A stretch of 64,000 nucleotides of DNA from GCA-2731375 sp002731375. GTDB taxonomy: Bacteria; Pseudomonadota; Alphaproteobacteria; GCA-2731375. How positions within the stretch are numbered: position 1 is the stretch's first letter; each line of letters opens with the position of its first letter. The translations under genes were made by a program, and so were the position numbers. Below, piece after piece: positions 31,933 to 40,911 of this stretch. The notes beneath the pieces are model-generated. The model worked only from the letters and a program-made list of their open reading frames with translations, did not search any database and had not been told where the DNA came from. Location: the NCBI GenBank assembly GCA_030752605.1, contig JASMDX010000078.1:1-64000 (forward strand), in the 5' to 3' direction.

Positions 31933-32124
31933 CTAGGCCGCTTTCCGTCGCGGGATAAACGGCTGGCGCGGTTCGACCTCTAGATCGCGGATCGACTTCG
32001 CCTTATGTTCTTCGCAATAGGAGCTACCATCTGCACGATGATCGCCACAGTAGTCATGGGTCGGAAGGTCGCCATGGGGCCACATGGGCCAAAGGCACCC
32101 CCGGCGGGGCCTGATTTCAAGCAT
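31933..32124 (-). CDS. GcrA-like small zinc protein
   Basis: 63 aa starting at the ATG at 32124 behind GAGAG. The sequence has CLWPMWPHGD, then THDYCGDHRADGSSYCEEHK. The order Cys-x-WP, YCG, YCxxH is the C-terminal zinc-binding segment of GcrA, the alphaproteobacterial cell-cycle regulator. The roughly 100 N-terminal residues, with the helix-turn-helix that binds methylated DNA and sigma70, are absent. It is either a stand-alone mini form or a remnant next to the transposon scar. The C-terminus is basic (PFIPRRKAA). Confidence 0.6.
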   Translation of the reverse strand: MLEIRPRRGCLWPMWPHGDLPTHDYCGDHRADGSSYCEEHKAKSIRDLEVEPRQPFIPRRKAA

Positions 32125-32321
32125 AGTCCGCTCTCACAAGATTATTTAAAAGGGTATATGACTCTCGAACATGTAGATAATATGTTGCGGCGCACCATAT
32201 TGTCAAGTACTGAATATCATTAATGAATCAAGACTTGTAACTTTTTTCGAATCGGCACGCACGGATGCCATGATCAGCGCGCCGCTTTGCTCGTGGCGCG
32301 GAATGGAGTAACCTTATCGCC

Positions 32322-32585
32322 ATGGCAAAGCCCAGCAAGAACCAAGTCAGCTATTTGACCCGGGGCCTGCCCCAGCCGGGCGGAAAATTGCCCTTGTTCG
32401 ATGATCAGGGTCAGGAAATCGATATCCGTACCATCCGTGCCTGTATCAAGGCGGGTTGGGCGGAACCCTGGTTCGCCAATCCCTTGAAACCCGATTGGCT
32501 GGTTTGCCGCTTGACCGATAGCGGCCGGGAAGCCGTGGCGACCTATGACGAGACGGTGAAGGCAAAATCCCTCGGTGTTGATTGA
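32322..32585 (+). CDS. conserved-looking hypothetical protein
   Basis: 87 aa, starting MAKPSKNQVSYLTRGLPQPG, with GAGT upstream of the ATG at a workable distance. The body, IRTIRACIKAGWAEPWFANP and LVCRLTDSGREAVA, has the shape of a small winged-helix or helix-turn-helix fold (two helices and a wing, LTDSGRxxV as in MarR-like proteins). I cannot assign a family. It stands alone between the GcrA-like gene and the acyl-CoA dehydrogenase. Confidence 0.6.
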   Translation: MAKPSKNQVSYLTRGLPQPGGKLPLFDDQGQEIDIRTIRACIKAGWAEPWFANPLKPDWLVCRLTDSGREAVATYDETVKAKSLGVD

Positions 32586-32655
32586 CCGTTGATTGACGCC
32601 CTCTTGGATCCATCACCTGAATAAGAGCGTTTGTGAGTAGGAGGCCGTCAAGGTA

Positions 32656-33801
32656 ATGGCGTACGAGACATTTGGGTTCTCGGAAGAGCAAATCTTAATG
32701 CGTGACAGCATTCTGGGCCTCTTGGGCCGCGCCTTGCCGGCGGAAAAGATGCTGGAATTCGACAAGAACTCGAGTTTCCCTGAGGAGGCCTTTCAGGCTG
32801 TCGCCGCAGATGGCTGGCTGGGCCTGCCAATCGTCGAGGCTTATGGCGGTGCCGGTGCATCCAACATGGACATGGCGGTCTTTATTGAAGCCTTGGGCTA
32901 TTATCATTACGGTATCCGCTCTGCCTATATGACCACGTCGATCTATGGTGCCTCGCATCTGCAGTATCATGCCTCCGAAGTGCAACGGCGGGAGATGCTG
33001 CCGCGCTTGATCAAGGGGCAGCTTAAGATGTGCATTGCCTATTCAGAGCCTGAAAGCGGTTCGGACGCCGCCGGCATTCGCACCCGCGCGCTGCGGAATG
33101 GCGACGGCTATGTCATCAACGGGCAGAAAATTTATATTACCAACGCCCATGTTAGTGATTGGATGGTGGTCTCTGCCAAGACCGATCCCGATGCTAGGCA
33201 CAAGGGTTTGAGCCTGTTTCTCGTCGATAGCAAAACGCCGGGGCTGACCATCCAGCCGATGGATCCCTTGGGCTCGCGCACTTCGTTGCCGAACGAGGTT
33301 TTCTTTGATGATGTCCGCATACCCGCCGAAAATCTTCTGGGTAGCGAAGGCGGAGCTTGGCCCATGTTGATGCGGGGCCTAAATCAGGAGCGGCTGTTGC
33401 TGGCGGCGACCTCCGCCGGCGCCTGTATGCGGATACTGGAACTGGCCAAGGATTTCGCCACCAGCCGCAAGGCGTTTGGTAGGACCATCACCGAGTATCA
33501 GGCGGTTTCCCACAAGCTGGCCGATATGTACATGCTGACGGAAGGGGCCCGCCTGGCGACCTTTCATGCGGCGCGGATGCTGGATGCGGGGGAAGACGCG
33601 GTGATGGAGACCACCACGGCGAAGGTGGTGGCAACGGAAAACAACTTCAAGGTTGCTGATTTGGGCATGCAGATCATGGGCGGGGCGGGCTATATGGCGG
33701 GAGAGATGCAGCGGCTGTTCCGCGAGGCACGGTTGGGGCCCATTGGTGGCGGTACCTCTGAAATCCTGCGAAATGTCATCGCCAAGAGAATGGGGCTTTA
33801 G
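32656..33801 (+). CDS. acyl-CoA dehydrogenase
   Basis: 381-residue FAD enzyme that oxidises a CoA ester to the 2,3-enoyl-CoA. It starts at ATG 32656 with AGGAGG upstream at 32640. FAD-binding and substrate motifs are MCIAYSEPESGSDAAGIRTR and GDGYVINGQKIYITNAHVSD. The C-terminal signature GGAGYMAGEMQRLFREARLG ends in IGGGTSEI and includes a candidate catalytic Glu (AGEM). Electrons go to ETF. The substrate is unknown. It could act in beta-oxidation of dehydroadipyl-CoA-type intermediates, but it lies outside the IS-bracketed segment. Confidence 0.92.
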   Translation: MAYETFGFSEEQILMRDSILGLLGRALPAEKMLEFDKNSSFPEEAFQAVAADGWLGLPIVEAYGGAGASNMDMAVFIEALGYYHYGIRSAYMTTSIYGASHLQYHASEVQRREMLPRLIKGQLKMCIAYSEPESGSDAAGIRTRALRNGDGYVINGQKIYITNAHVSDWMVVSAKTDPDARHKGLSLFLVDSKTPGLTIQPMDPLGSRTSLPNEVFFDDVRIPAENLLGSEGGAWPMLMRGLNQERLLLAATSAGACMRILELAKDFATSRKAFGRTITEYQAVSHKLADMYMLTEGARLATFHAARMLDAGEDAVMETTTAKVVATENNFKVADLGMQIMGGAGYMAGEMQRLFREARLGPIGGGTSEILRNVIAKRMGL

Positions 33802-34269
33802 CCTTGTGGTGATTTGCCGTCAAACAATGCAACAAGTTGCGGCGATGGGCAATTTTCCCTCGGAACATTGGCGGCGCACTGGTAACTTTGCATCAACCAA
33901 GGGCTACACCTGAGCGGACTTCATGGCGGGCAATAGCGAAATAAAACGCGCGATGAAAGTCGTGATCGACTGGGTCGGTGATGCGCCCATATCGACGAGG
34001 CAGCGAAGCGGAACATGCGGCGCGCTTTTAGCGGTATTCGTGACATACTGGTACACCTGCTCGAGGAGCGCTTGATAGAGGCGGAAATGATTGCCGATCA
34101 GGCGTAGGAAGGATTGAAGGCGGCCGGGCAAAGCCGATTGAACCAAACCTTGATCCGCTCCTCGTCATTGAGCCTGCGTCAGGCCGCCGAACGCCTGGAC
34201 GACGTCGCCCCACGGGTGCTGACCCTTTGTCGGCAGGTTATCGATCTGTTGGAATAACCGTGACTTATT
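33802..34269. other. gene-poor spacer with possible fragments
   Basis: About 470 bases without a convincing gene. One plus-strand frame reads RRAFSGIRDILVHLLEERLI, a TAG, then QTLIRSSSSLSLRQAAERLD and VLTLCRQVIDLLE before a stop at 34256. This is protein-like and may be the decayed end of a helical protein (an exonuclease VII large-subunit tail is one thought, not supported further). Nothing else recognised. Confidence 0.35.
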
Positions 34270-35685
34270 TTAGCTATTAAGCGGCTTGCCCGTGACCGCC
34301 AGGGCGGCTTCCTTGACGGCTTCGTTCAGGGTTGGATGGGCGTGGCACGTTAGCGCGATATCTTCCGATGAGGCGCCCATTTCCAGGGCCAGGACCAGTT
34401 CGGCAATCATGGTACCCGCATCGGCGCCGATAATATGCGCACCCAGTAGCCGGTCGGTTTCCTTGTCCGCCAGCAATTTGACAAAGCCGCCTGACTGATC
34501 GCCGCTGCTGCGTGTGCGGCTGTTGGCGGCAAAGTTGAAACGGCCCTTGTTGTAGGCGATGCCGGCCTCCTTCAGTTCTTCCTCGGATTTGCCCACGGTG
34601 GCGACCTCGGGCCAGGTATAACAAACGCCGGGAATGGCATCGTAATTCACCGCGCCCGCATGGCCGGCAATTTTCTCGGCCACGACAACACCTTCGTCTT
34701 CCGCCTTGTGGGCCAGCATGGGGCGGTCGGGCAGGACATCGCCAATGGCGAAGATACCGGCTACGTTCGTCTGATAATCCTCGTCTACGGGGATGAAGCC
34801 GCGCTCGTCCATGGCGACGCCAACCTCGGCCAGGCCCATGCCGTCGGTAAAAGGCTTGCGGCCGATGGAGACTAGGACCACGTTGGCTTTTAGGGTTTCG
34901 CTGTCGCCGCCTTTTGCCGGCTCAAGCGTCAGCTCTACACCGTCACGGGCTTTCTTGACGCCGGTGACCTTGGTACTCAGACGGAATTCCATGCCCTGAT
35001 TGGCCAGACTGCGTTGCAGATTGCGGGATAACTCACCATCCATGCCCGGCGTGATCCGGTCGAGGAACTCCACCACCGTGATCTTGGCGCCCAGACGGCC
35101 CCAGACAGAGCCCATTTCCAGGCCGATATAGCCGCCGCCGATGATCACCAGATGTTTAGGCACCTTGGAAAGCGACAGCGCGCCGGTGGACGAAACGATG
35201 GTCTTCTCGTCGAACTCAACACCGGGCAGGCTCATGACATCGGATCCGGTAGCAATGACAATACTCTTCGCAGTCAGATTGCGTTCGCCGCCCGCCTTTA
35301 GGGCCACCTGCACCGTGCCGGGCGAGGTGATGGTGCCGCGCCCGAGGATGTATTCGACCTCGTTCTTCTTGAACAGGCCTTCGATGCCGGTGGTCAGGTC
35401 GCCAACGACCTGCGCCTTGCGTGCCATCATGGCTTTTAGATCAAGGCTCAATCCGGTGGTCTTGATGCCATGTTGGGCGAATTCCGCCTCTGCCTTGTGA
35501 TACAGGTGAGAGGATTGCAACAGGGCCTTGGAGGGGATGCAGCCCACGTTAAGGCAGGTGCCGCCCAGGGTGCCGCGCATCTCCACACAGGCCGTGCGCA
35601 GGCCCAGCTGCGCCGCCTTGATAGCGCCCACATAGCCCCCTGGCCCGCCGCCGATAAAGACCACATCGAAAGAGTCATCATTCAT
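34270..35685 (-). CDS. lpdA: dihydrolipoyl dehydrogenase (E3)
   Basis: 471-residue flavoprotein disulphide reductase, the E3 of the 2-oxoglutarate dehydrogenase complex, reoxidising dihydrolipoamide with NAD. The FAD dinucleotide fold is DVVFIGGGPGGYVGAIKAAQ. The redox disulphide is GGTCLNVGCIPSKALL. The NAD fold is HLVIIGGGYIGLEMGSVWGR. The catalytic His-Glu pair is in CHAHPTLNEAVKEAAL. Last gene of the mdh-sucCDAB-lpdA operon, 12 bp after sucB. Confidence 0.97.
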   Translation of the reverse strand: MNDDSFDVVFIGGGPGGYVGAIKAAQLGLRTACVEMRGTLGGTCLNVGCIPSKALLQSSHLYHKAEAEFAQHGIKTTGLSLDLKAMMARKAQVVGDLTTGIEGLFKKNEVEYILGRGTITSPGTVQVALKAGGERNLTAKSIVIATGSDVMSLPGVEFDEKTIVSSTGALSLSKVPKHLVIIGGGYIGLEMGSVWGRLGAKITVVEFLDRITPGMDGELSRNLQRSLANQGMEFRLSTKVTGVKKARDGVELTLEPAKGGDSETLKANVVLVSIGRKPFTDGMGLAEVGVAMDERGFIPVDEDYQTNVAGIFAIGDVLPDRPMLAHKAEDEGVVVAEKIAGHAGAVNYDAIPGVCYTWPEVATVGKSEEELKEAGIAYNKGRFNFAANSRTRSSGDQSGGFVKLLADKETDRLLGAHIIGADAGTMIAELVLALEMGASSEDIALTCHAHPTLNEAVKEAALAVTGKPLNS

Positions 35686-35697
35686 GATCAGATCTCA

Positions 35698-36993
35698 TTA
35701 AATTTCGAACAAAAGGCGTTCTGGTTCCTCGATACATTCCTTGACTCGGACCAGGAAGGTGACCGCCTCGCGTCCATCAATGATCCTGTGGTCATAGCTC
35801 AAGGCCAGATACATCATCGGCCGGGCCACCACCTCGCCATTGATTACCATGGCCCGGTCCTGGATCTTGTGCATGCCCAGAATGGCGGATTGCGGCGGGT
35901 TTAGGATCGGCATGGAGAGCAACGAGCCATAGACGCCGCCATTTGAAATAGTGAATGTTCCGCCCTGCATTTCGTCGATGCCCAGTTTGCCGTCGCGGGC
36001 GCGGCGGCCGAAATCGACGATGCTGCCCTCGATATCGGCGAAGGACATGTTGTCCGCGTCACGCAAGACCGGGACCACCAGGCCTTGTGGCGTGCCCACG
36101 GCGACGCCGACGTTGTAGTAATTCTTGTAGACCAGATTGTCACCATCGACTTCTGCGTTGACCGCCGGCACCTCGGCCAGGGCCTGGGTGCAGGCGCGGA
36201 CGAAGAACGACATGAAGCCCAGGCGGCTGCCATGGCGCTTTTCAAAGACGTCGCGGTATTTGCTGCGCGCCGCCATTACCGCGCTCATGTCCACCTCGTT
36301 GAAGGTGGTCAGCATGGCGGCGGTGTTCTGGGCATCCTTCAGCCGCCGGGCAATGGTCTTGCGCAGGCGGGTCATGCGGACAACTTCTTCCAGGCCCGCA
36401 TTGGGGCGAAGGCCGACGTCGAGATTTCCCGCCGGCGCGGCGGCGACATTGGCAGCGGGAATGACCTGTTGCGCTGATGCTGATGCCGGTGCCGCGGCAG
36501 GGGCTGGTGCCGGGGCGCTGCCAGCCTTAACGAAATTCAGTACGTCCTCTTTCAGCAGGCGGCCATCCTTGCCCGTGGTGGGAATGGTGTTTGGGTCGAG
36601 GCCATGTTCCTGCACCAGCCGGCGAACGGCTGGCGACAGCGGTGCCGCTGCTGCCGGTGTAGAAGCGGGCGCCGGCGCTGGTGCTGCTGCAGGTGCGGGC
36701 GCAACTGCCGCTGGGGCTGGCGCGGCAGCACCCGCCGCCAGGGCGTTGCCGGCGCTCTGGGTTTCGTCAATACGGCCCAACAGTCCGCCCATGGCCACGG
36801 TGGTTTCCTCGGGTGCGGCGATCTCGATAAGGACACCTCCTGTGGGCGCCGGAACTTCCACCGCGACCTTGTCGGTTTCCAGCTCCACCAACGGCTCGTC
36901 CTGGGCTGTCGCCTCGCCGACCTGTTTTAGCCAACGGGCCACGGTTGCTTCCGTTACGGATTCGCCCAATATGGGAACCACGATATTGATCAT
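35698..36993 (-). CDS. sucB: 2-oxoglutarate dehydrogenase E2, dihydrolipoyl succinyltransferase
   Basis: 431 aa from the ATG at 36993 (MINIVVPILGESVTEATVAR); an ORF extension to 37017 is unlikely. The lipoyl domain has the modified Lys in ELETDKVAVEVPAP. A long Ala/Pro linker follows. Next comes the peripheral-subunit-binding domain, SPAVRRLVQEHGLDPNTIP to GKDGRLLKEDVL. A second Ala/Pro linker leads to the catalytic domain with ALSYDHRIIDGREAV carrying the active-site His and Asp. It forms the core of the complex with SucA and LpdA. Confidence 0.97.
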   Translation of the reverse strand: MINIVVPILGESVTEATVARWLKQVGEATAQDEPLVELETDKVAVEVPAPTGGVLIEIAAPEETTVAMGGLLGRIDETQSAGNALAAGAAAPAPAAVAPAPAAAPAPAPASTPAAAAPLSPAVRRLVQEHGLDPNTIPTTGKDGRLLKEDVLNFVKAGSAPAPAPAAAPASASAQQVIPAANVAAAPAGNLDVGLRPNAGLEEVVRMTRLRKTIARRLKDAQNTAAMLTTFNEVDMSAVMAARSKYRDVFEKRHGSRLGFMSFFVRACTQALAEVPAVNAEVDGDNLVYKNYYNVGVAVGTPQGLVVPVLRDADNMSFADIEGSIVDFGRRARDGKLGIDEMQGGTFTISNGGVYGSLLSMPILNPPQSAILGMHKIQDRAMVINGEVVARPMMYLALSYDHRIIDGREAVTFLVRVKECIEEPERLLFEI

Positions 36994-37038
36994 CTGACGG
37001 CCCTCGCCTCGTTTCATGCGTCTACTAGGTTGGTGCGT

Positions 37039-39960
37039 TCAATTTCCAAGCGCCTTGGCGACCAAGGCGGTTTGTTCTTTTTGGTGTGCGGCGGTGCTGC
37101 CGGTGGCGGTGGAGGCGCTCTCCGGCCGACCCACATACCTTGGCCGCTGTGTCTTATGGCCGATCTTCTCCAGCACCCCTTCCACGCGGGGAAAGATGTG
37201 CCACCAGGCACCCATGTTCTGTGGTTCTTCCTGACACCAGACTACCTCGGCCTTGGGGAAACGCGCCAATTCCTTGCTCAAGGCAATTTTTGGGAAAGGA
37301 TAAAGTTGTTCCAGACGCAGCAGATAGACGTTCTTTTTCTTGGCCGCCTCGCGGGCTTCCAGCAAGTCGTAGTAGACCTTGCCGGTACAAATCACGACAC
37401 GGCGGATCTTGTCATCAGTAGCAAGCAACTCCCGGTCACCGTCGCTGCTATCCCACAGTGCCCGGTGAAAGGTGGAGCCTGGCCCCATGTCGGTCAGGGA
37501 GGAGACGCAGCGTTTATGGCGCAAAAGGGATTTTGGCGTCATTAGGATCAACGGCTTGCGGAATTTGCGGTGCAACTGCCGGCGCAGGATGTGGAAATAG
37601 TTGGCCGGCGTGCTGCAGTTAGCGACCTGCATGTTGTCTTCGGCGCAAAGCTGTAGATAACGTTCCAACCGGGCCGAGGAATGTTCCGGGCCTTGGCCTT
37701 CGAAACCGTGGGGCAGCAACATCACCAGGCCGCTCATGCGCAGCCATTTGCTTTCCCCCGACGAGATGAATTGGTCAATGATCACCTGGGCGCCGTTGGC
37801 GAAATCGCCGAATTGGGCTTCCCACATGATCAGACCGCGCGGTTCGGCCAGGGAATATCCGTATTCAAAGCCCAATACCGCCGCTTCCGATAGGGCGGAA
37901 TTGATGACATTATAATCCGCCTGCTTACGGTCCAGATTATTCAGTGGTGTGTAGAGATGCTCGTCGACCTGGTCGATAAACTGGGAATGGCGCTGTGAGA
38001 ACGTACCTCGGGCGCTATCCTGACCCGATAGCCGGACCGGGAAGCCTTCCATTAGCAACGAGCCGAAGGCCATGGCTTCCGCGGTGGCCCAGTCGATGCC
38101 TTCACCGCTTTCGACAACCGCGCGCTTGGCTGCCAGTTGCCGGCCCACGGTGCGGTGCAGATTGAAACCTTGGGGGGCCTCGGTCAGGACCTTGGCGATG
38201 TGGCGCAGGGTTTCTAGCTTCACCGAGGTGTCGCCCCGCCGGGCTTCGCCACGGGCGGTTTCCAGGCCCTGCCAGCGGCCTTCCAGCCAATCGGCCTTGT
38301 TCGGCTTGTAGCCAGAGGCCGCCTCGAAATCCTGCTCCATACGGGCCTGGAAATCGGCCACGGCGTTGTCGGCCTCTTCCTGGCTGATGGTACCTTCGGA
38401 GACCAACTTCTCGGCATAGATCTGCCGTGAGGTCGGGTGCTGGCCGATCTCCTTGTACATCAACGGTTGAGTAAAATTCGGCTCATCACCTTCGTTATGG
38501 CCATGGCGGCGATAACAATACATATCGATGATGACGTCTTTTTTGAATTGCTGGCGGAATTCGGCCGCGACCTTGCCGATATAGCATACCGCTTCGGGGT
38601 CATCGCCATTGACGTGGAAAATCGGCGTCTGCACCATCTTGCCCACATCGGAAGGATAGGGCGAGGAGCGCGAGAGATTGGGATTGGTGGTGAAACCGAT
38701 CTGGTTGTTGACGATAATATGAATGGTGCCGCCGACCGTGTAGCCATCCAGATCGGACAAGGCGAAACATTCCCCGACCAGGCCCTGGCCGGCGAAGGCG
38801 GCATCGCCATGCATCAGCAGGGCCATTACCTTGTCACGAGTTTCATTGCTCTGCTGGTCCTGCTTGGCTCTTGCCTTGCCCAGGACGACCGGATTGGCGG
38901 CCTCCAGGTGCGAGGGGTTGGCGGCCAGCGACAGGTGCACCATATGGCCGCCCAGTTCCCGGTCGGTGGAGGTGCCCAGATGATATTTCACATCGCCCGA
39001 ACCCTGGACGTCCTGGGGATGGGCGGAGGTGCCTTGAAATTCCGAGAAAATCGCCGTGAACGACTTGCGCATCAGGTTCGACAGCACGTTTAAACGGCCC
39101 CGGTGGGGCATGCCCAGGGAGATTTCCCGCACCCCCAGTTGTGCCGCCCTTATTAGCACCGAATGCAGCAATGGCATCAGGCTTTCGCCGCCATCCAGGC
39201 CAAAGCGCTTGGTGCCCGTATGCTTGACCTGCAGAAAGCTTTCAAAGCCTTCCGCTTCCACTAACTCCCGCAGGATCTGACGTTTTTCATGGTCGGTAAG
39301 GTTGATTTCCTTGCCCCGGCCCTCGATCCGCTGCTGAATCCAGGCTTTCTCGTCCGGCCCCATGATGTGCATGAATTCCACACCGATGCTGCCGCAATAG
39401 GTGCGGTTCACAATATCGAGAATTTCGCGCAAGGTGGCATTTTCCAGGCCCAGCACATAGTTGATATAGATTGGCCGATCCATATCCGCTTCGGTGAAGC
39501 CAAAACTGCGTGGATCCAGTTCGGAATGGGAGACGGTTTTCTGCAAACCAAGCGGATCCAGCTTGGCATGTAGATGGCCGCGCACGCGGTAATTACGTAT
39601 CAGCATCAAGGCGCGCAGGCTGTCCAGGGTCGCCTGGCGGACCTGCGCTGCGCTGACGGCGCCAAGGGCTGAAGGGGCCCGGCGTGCGCCTTCCAGAATA
39701 TTTTGGCCTTCGCCGCTGTCGGTATAGGGATCGGCCTGGCTTTCCAGGCTGCCGCGCGGGGCCCAGGGGGCGCCGCGAACCTCGGCCACCACAGCTTCCG
39801 CCTCGTCGCCCAGTTCAGCGAAGAATTGCTGCCAGGAGGCATCAACGGAGCCGGGTGAAGTCAAATAACGTTGATAAAGCTGTTCGATAAATGCGCTATT
39901 GGTGCCAAACAGAAATGATGAACCTTCAAGGCCGGTCTCGTCAGGGTCCGTTATAGACAT
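37039..39960 (-). CDS. sucA: 2-oxoglutarate dehydrogenase E1
   Basis: 973-residue ThDP enzyme that decarboxylates 2-oxoglutarate and transfers succinyl to lipoyl-SucB. The N-terminus FIEQLYQRYLTSPGSVDASW is the usual SucA start. RNYRVRGHLHAKLDPLGL and SLGMPHRGRLNVLSNLMRK are diagnostic. The ThDP/Mg region is LMHGDAAFAGQGLVGECFAL. The C-terminal part, LPHGFEGQGPEHSSARLERY with KRCVSSL and QEEPQNMGAWW, is complete. Full length, no frameshift. Operon position between sucD and sucB. Confidence 0.98.
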   Translation of the reverse strand: MSITDPDETGLEGSSFLFGTNSAFIEQLYQRYLTSPGSVDASWQQFFAELGDEAEAVVAEVRGAPWAPRGSLESQADPYTDSGEGQNILEGARRAPSALGAVSAAQVRQATLDSLRALMLIRNYRVRGHLHAKLDPLGLQKTVSHSELDPRSFGFTEADMDRPIYINYVLGLENATLREILDIVNRTYCGSIGVEFMHIMGPDEKAWIQQRIEGRGKEINLTDHEKRQILRELVEAEGFESFLQVKHTGTKRFGLDGGESLMPLLHSVLIRAAQLGVREISLGMPHRGRLNVLSNLMRKSFTAIFSEFQGTSAHPQDVQGSGDVKYHLGTSTDRELGGHMVHLSLAANPSHLEAANPVVLGKARAKQDQQSNETRDKVMALLMHGDAAFAGQGLVGECFALSDLDGYTVGGTIHIIVNNQIGFTTNPNLSRSSPYPSDVGKMVQTPIFHVNGDDPEAVCYIGKVAAEFRQQFKKDVIIDMYCYRRHGHNEGDEPNFTQPLMYKEIGQHPTSRQIYAEKLVSEGTISQEEADNAVADFQARMEQDFEAASGYKPNKADWLEGRWQGLETARGEARRGDTSVKLETLRHIAKVLTEAPQGFNLHRTVGRQLAAKRAVVESGEGIDWATAEAMAFGSLLMEGFPVRLSGQDSARGTFSQRHSQFIDQVDEHLYTPLNNLDRKQADYNVINSALSEAAVLGFEYGYSLAEPRGLIMWEAQFGDFANGAQVIIDQFISSGESKWLRMSGLVMLLPHGFEGQGPEHSSARLERYLQLCAEDNMQVANCSTPANYFHILRRQLHRKFRKPLILMTPKSLLRHKRCVSSLTDMGPGSTFHRALWDSSDGDRELLATDDKIRRVVICTGKVYYDLLEAREAAKKKNVYLLRLEQLYPFPKIALSKELARFPKAEVVWCQEEPQNMGAWWHIFPRVEGVLEKIGHKTQRPRYVGRPESASTATGSTAAHQKEQTALVAKALGN

Positions 39961-40032
39961 GCTTGCTCCGGCAGCTTTCTGCCACCGCCTCCAACACGAT
40001 TGTAGTTAACGCGCATACTGCGTGCGGTTTGG

Positions 40033-40911
40033 TTAACCTTTCATTACCTTTAACATGGTGCTGCCCAGTTCGGCGGGCGAATCCGTTACCTCGATGCCGG
40101 CACCGCGCATGGCTTCCATTTTGTCGCCGGCGGTTCCTTTGCCGCCTGAAATGATCGCGCCGGCATGGCCCATGCGTCTGCCGGGCGGCGCCGTAAGGCC
40201 CGCGATGAAACCAACCATTGGCTTCTTGACCTTTGATCGCTTGATGAAATCCGCAGCTTCCTCTTCCGCCGTGCCGCCGATCTCGCCGATCATGACAATG
40301 CCCTCGGTCTCGGGGTCGCCCAGGAACATATCCAGGCAATCGATGAAGTTGGTGCCATTGATGGGATCGCCGCCAATGCCTATGCAGGTGCTTTGTCCCA
40401 AACCGACGGCGGTGGTCTGTCCCACGGCTTCGTATGTCAAGGTGCCGGAGCGCGAGACCACGCCGATTTTGCCACGGGTATGAATATGGCCCGGCATGAT
40501 GCCGATCTTGCACTCATCGGGCGTGATCACACCGGGGCAGTTTGGGCCGACAAGGCGGGTCTTGCCTGATGCCTGCAAGGCTCGTTTGACGGTCACCATG
40601 TCCAGCACCGGGATGCCTTCGGTGATGCAGATGGCCAGTTCAATCTCACAATCAATGGCCTCGAGAATGGCGTCGGCGGCAAAGGGCGGTGGCACATAGA
40701 TCACGGAGGCGTTGGCGCCCGTGGTCTCGATCGCATCCGCCACCGTGTCGAACACCGGTAGACCCAAATGGCTCTCACCACCCTTGCTAGGCGAGACGCC
40801 GCCGATCATCTGGGTGCCATAGGCGATAGCCTGTTCGGAATGAAAGGTGCCCTGATTGCCGGTAAAGCCCTGGCAGATCACCTTAGTGTTTTTATCGACC
40901 AGTACAGACAT
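40033..40911 (-). CDS. sucD: succinyl-CoA synthetase alpha subunit
   Basis: 292 aa. CoA-binding Rossmann domain at the N-terminus (VICQGFTGNQGTFHSEQAIA). The phosphorylated His is in GRRMGHAGAIISGGKGTAG near the C-terminus, with SRSGTLTYEAVGQTTAVGLG in the middle. It makes succinate, GTP or ATP and CoA reversibly with SucC. Its start overlaps the sucC stop at 40911 by one base, so the two are coupled. Confidence 0.98.
   Translation of the reverse strand: MSVLVDKNTKVICQGFTGNQGTFHSEQAIAYGTQMIGGVSPSKGGESHLGLPVFDTVADAIETTGANASVIYVPPPFAADAILEAIDCEIELAICITEGIPVLDMVTVKRALQASGKTRLVGPNCPGVITPDECKIGIMPGHIHTRGKIGVVSRSGTLTYEAVGQTTAVGLGQSTCIGIGGDPINGTNFIDCLDMFLGDPETEGIVMIGEIGGTAEEEAADFIKRSKVKKPMVGFIAGLTAPPGRRMGHAGAIISGGKGTAGDKMEAMRGAGIEVTDSPAELGSTMLKVMKG

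Noticed and set aside
33904..34146. 80-residue minus-strand frame after the acyl-CoA dehydrogenase
   Set aside because: No family resemblance or start signal; the opposite strand looks more protein-like.
36137..36997. Long plus-strand frame, Ala/Thr/Ser-rich
   Set aside because: It is the shadow of the Ala/Pro-rich linkers of sucB on the other strand; no start signal or family resemblance.
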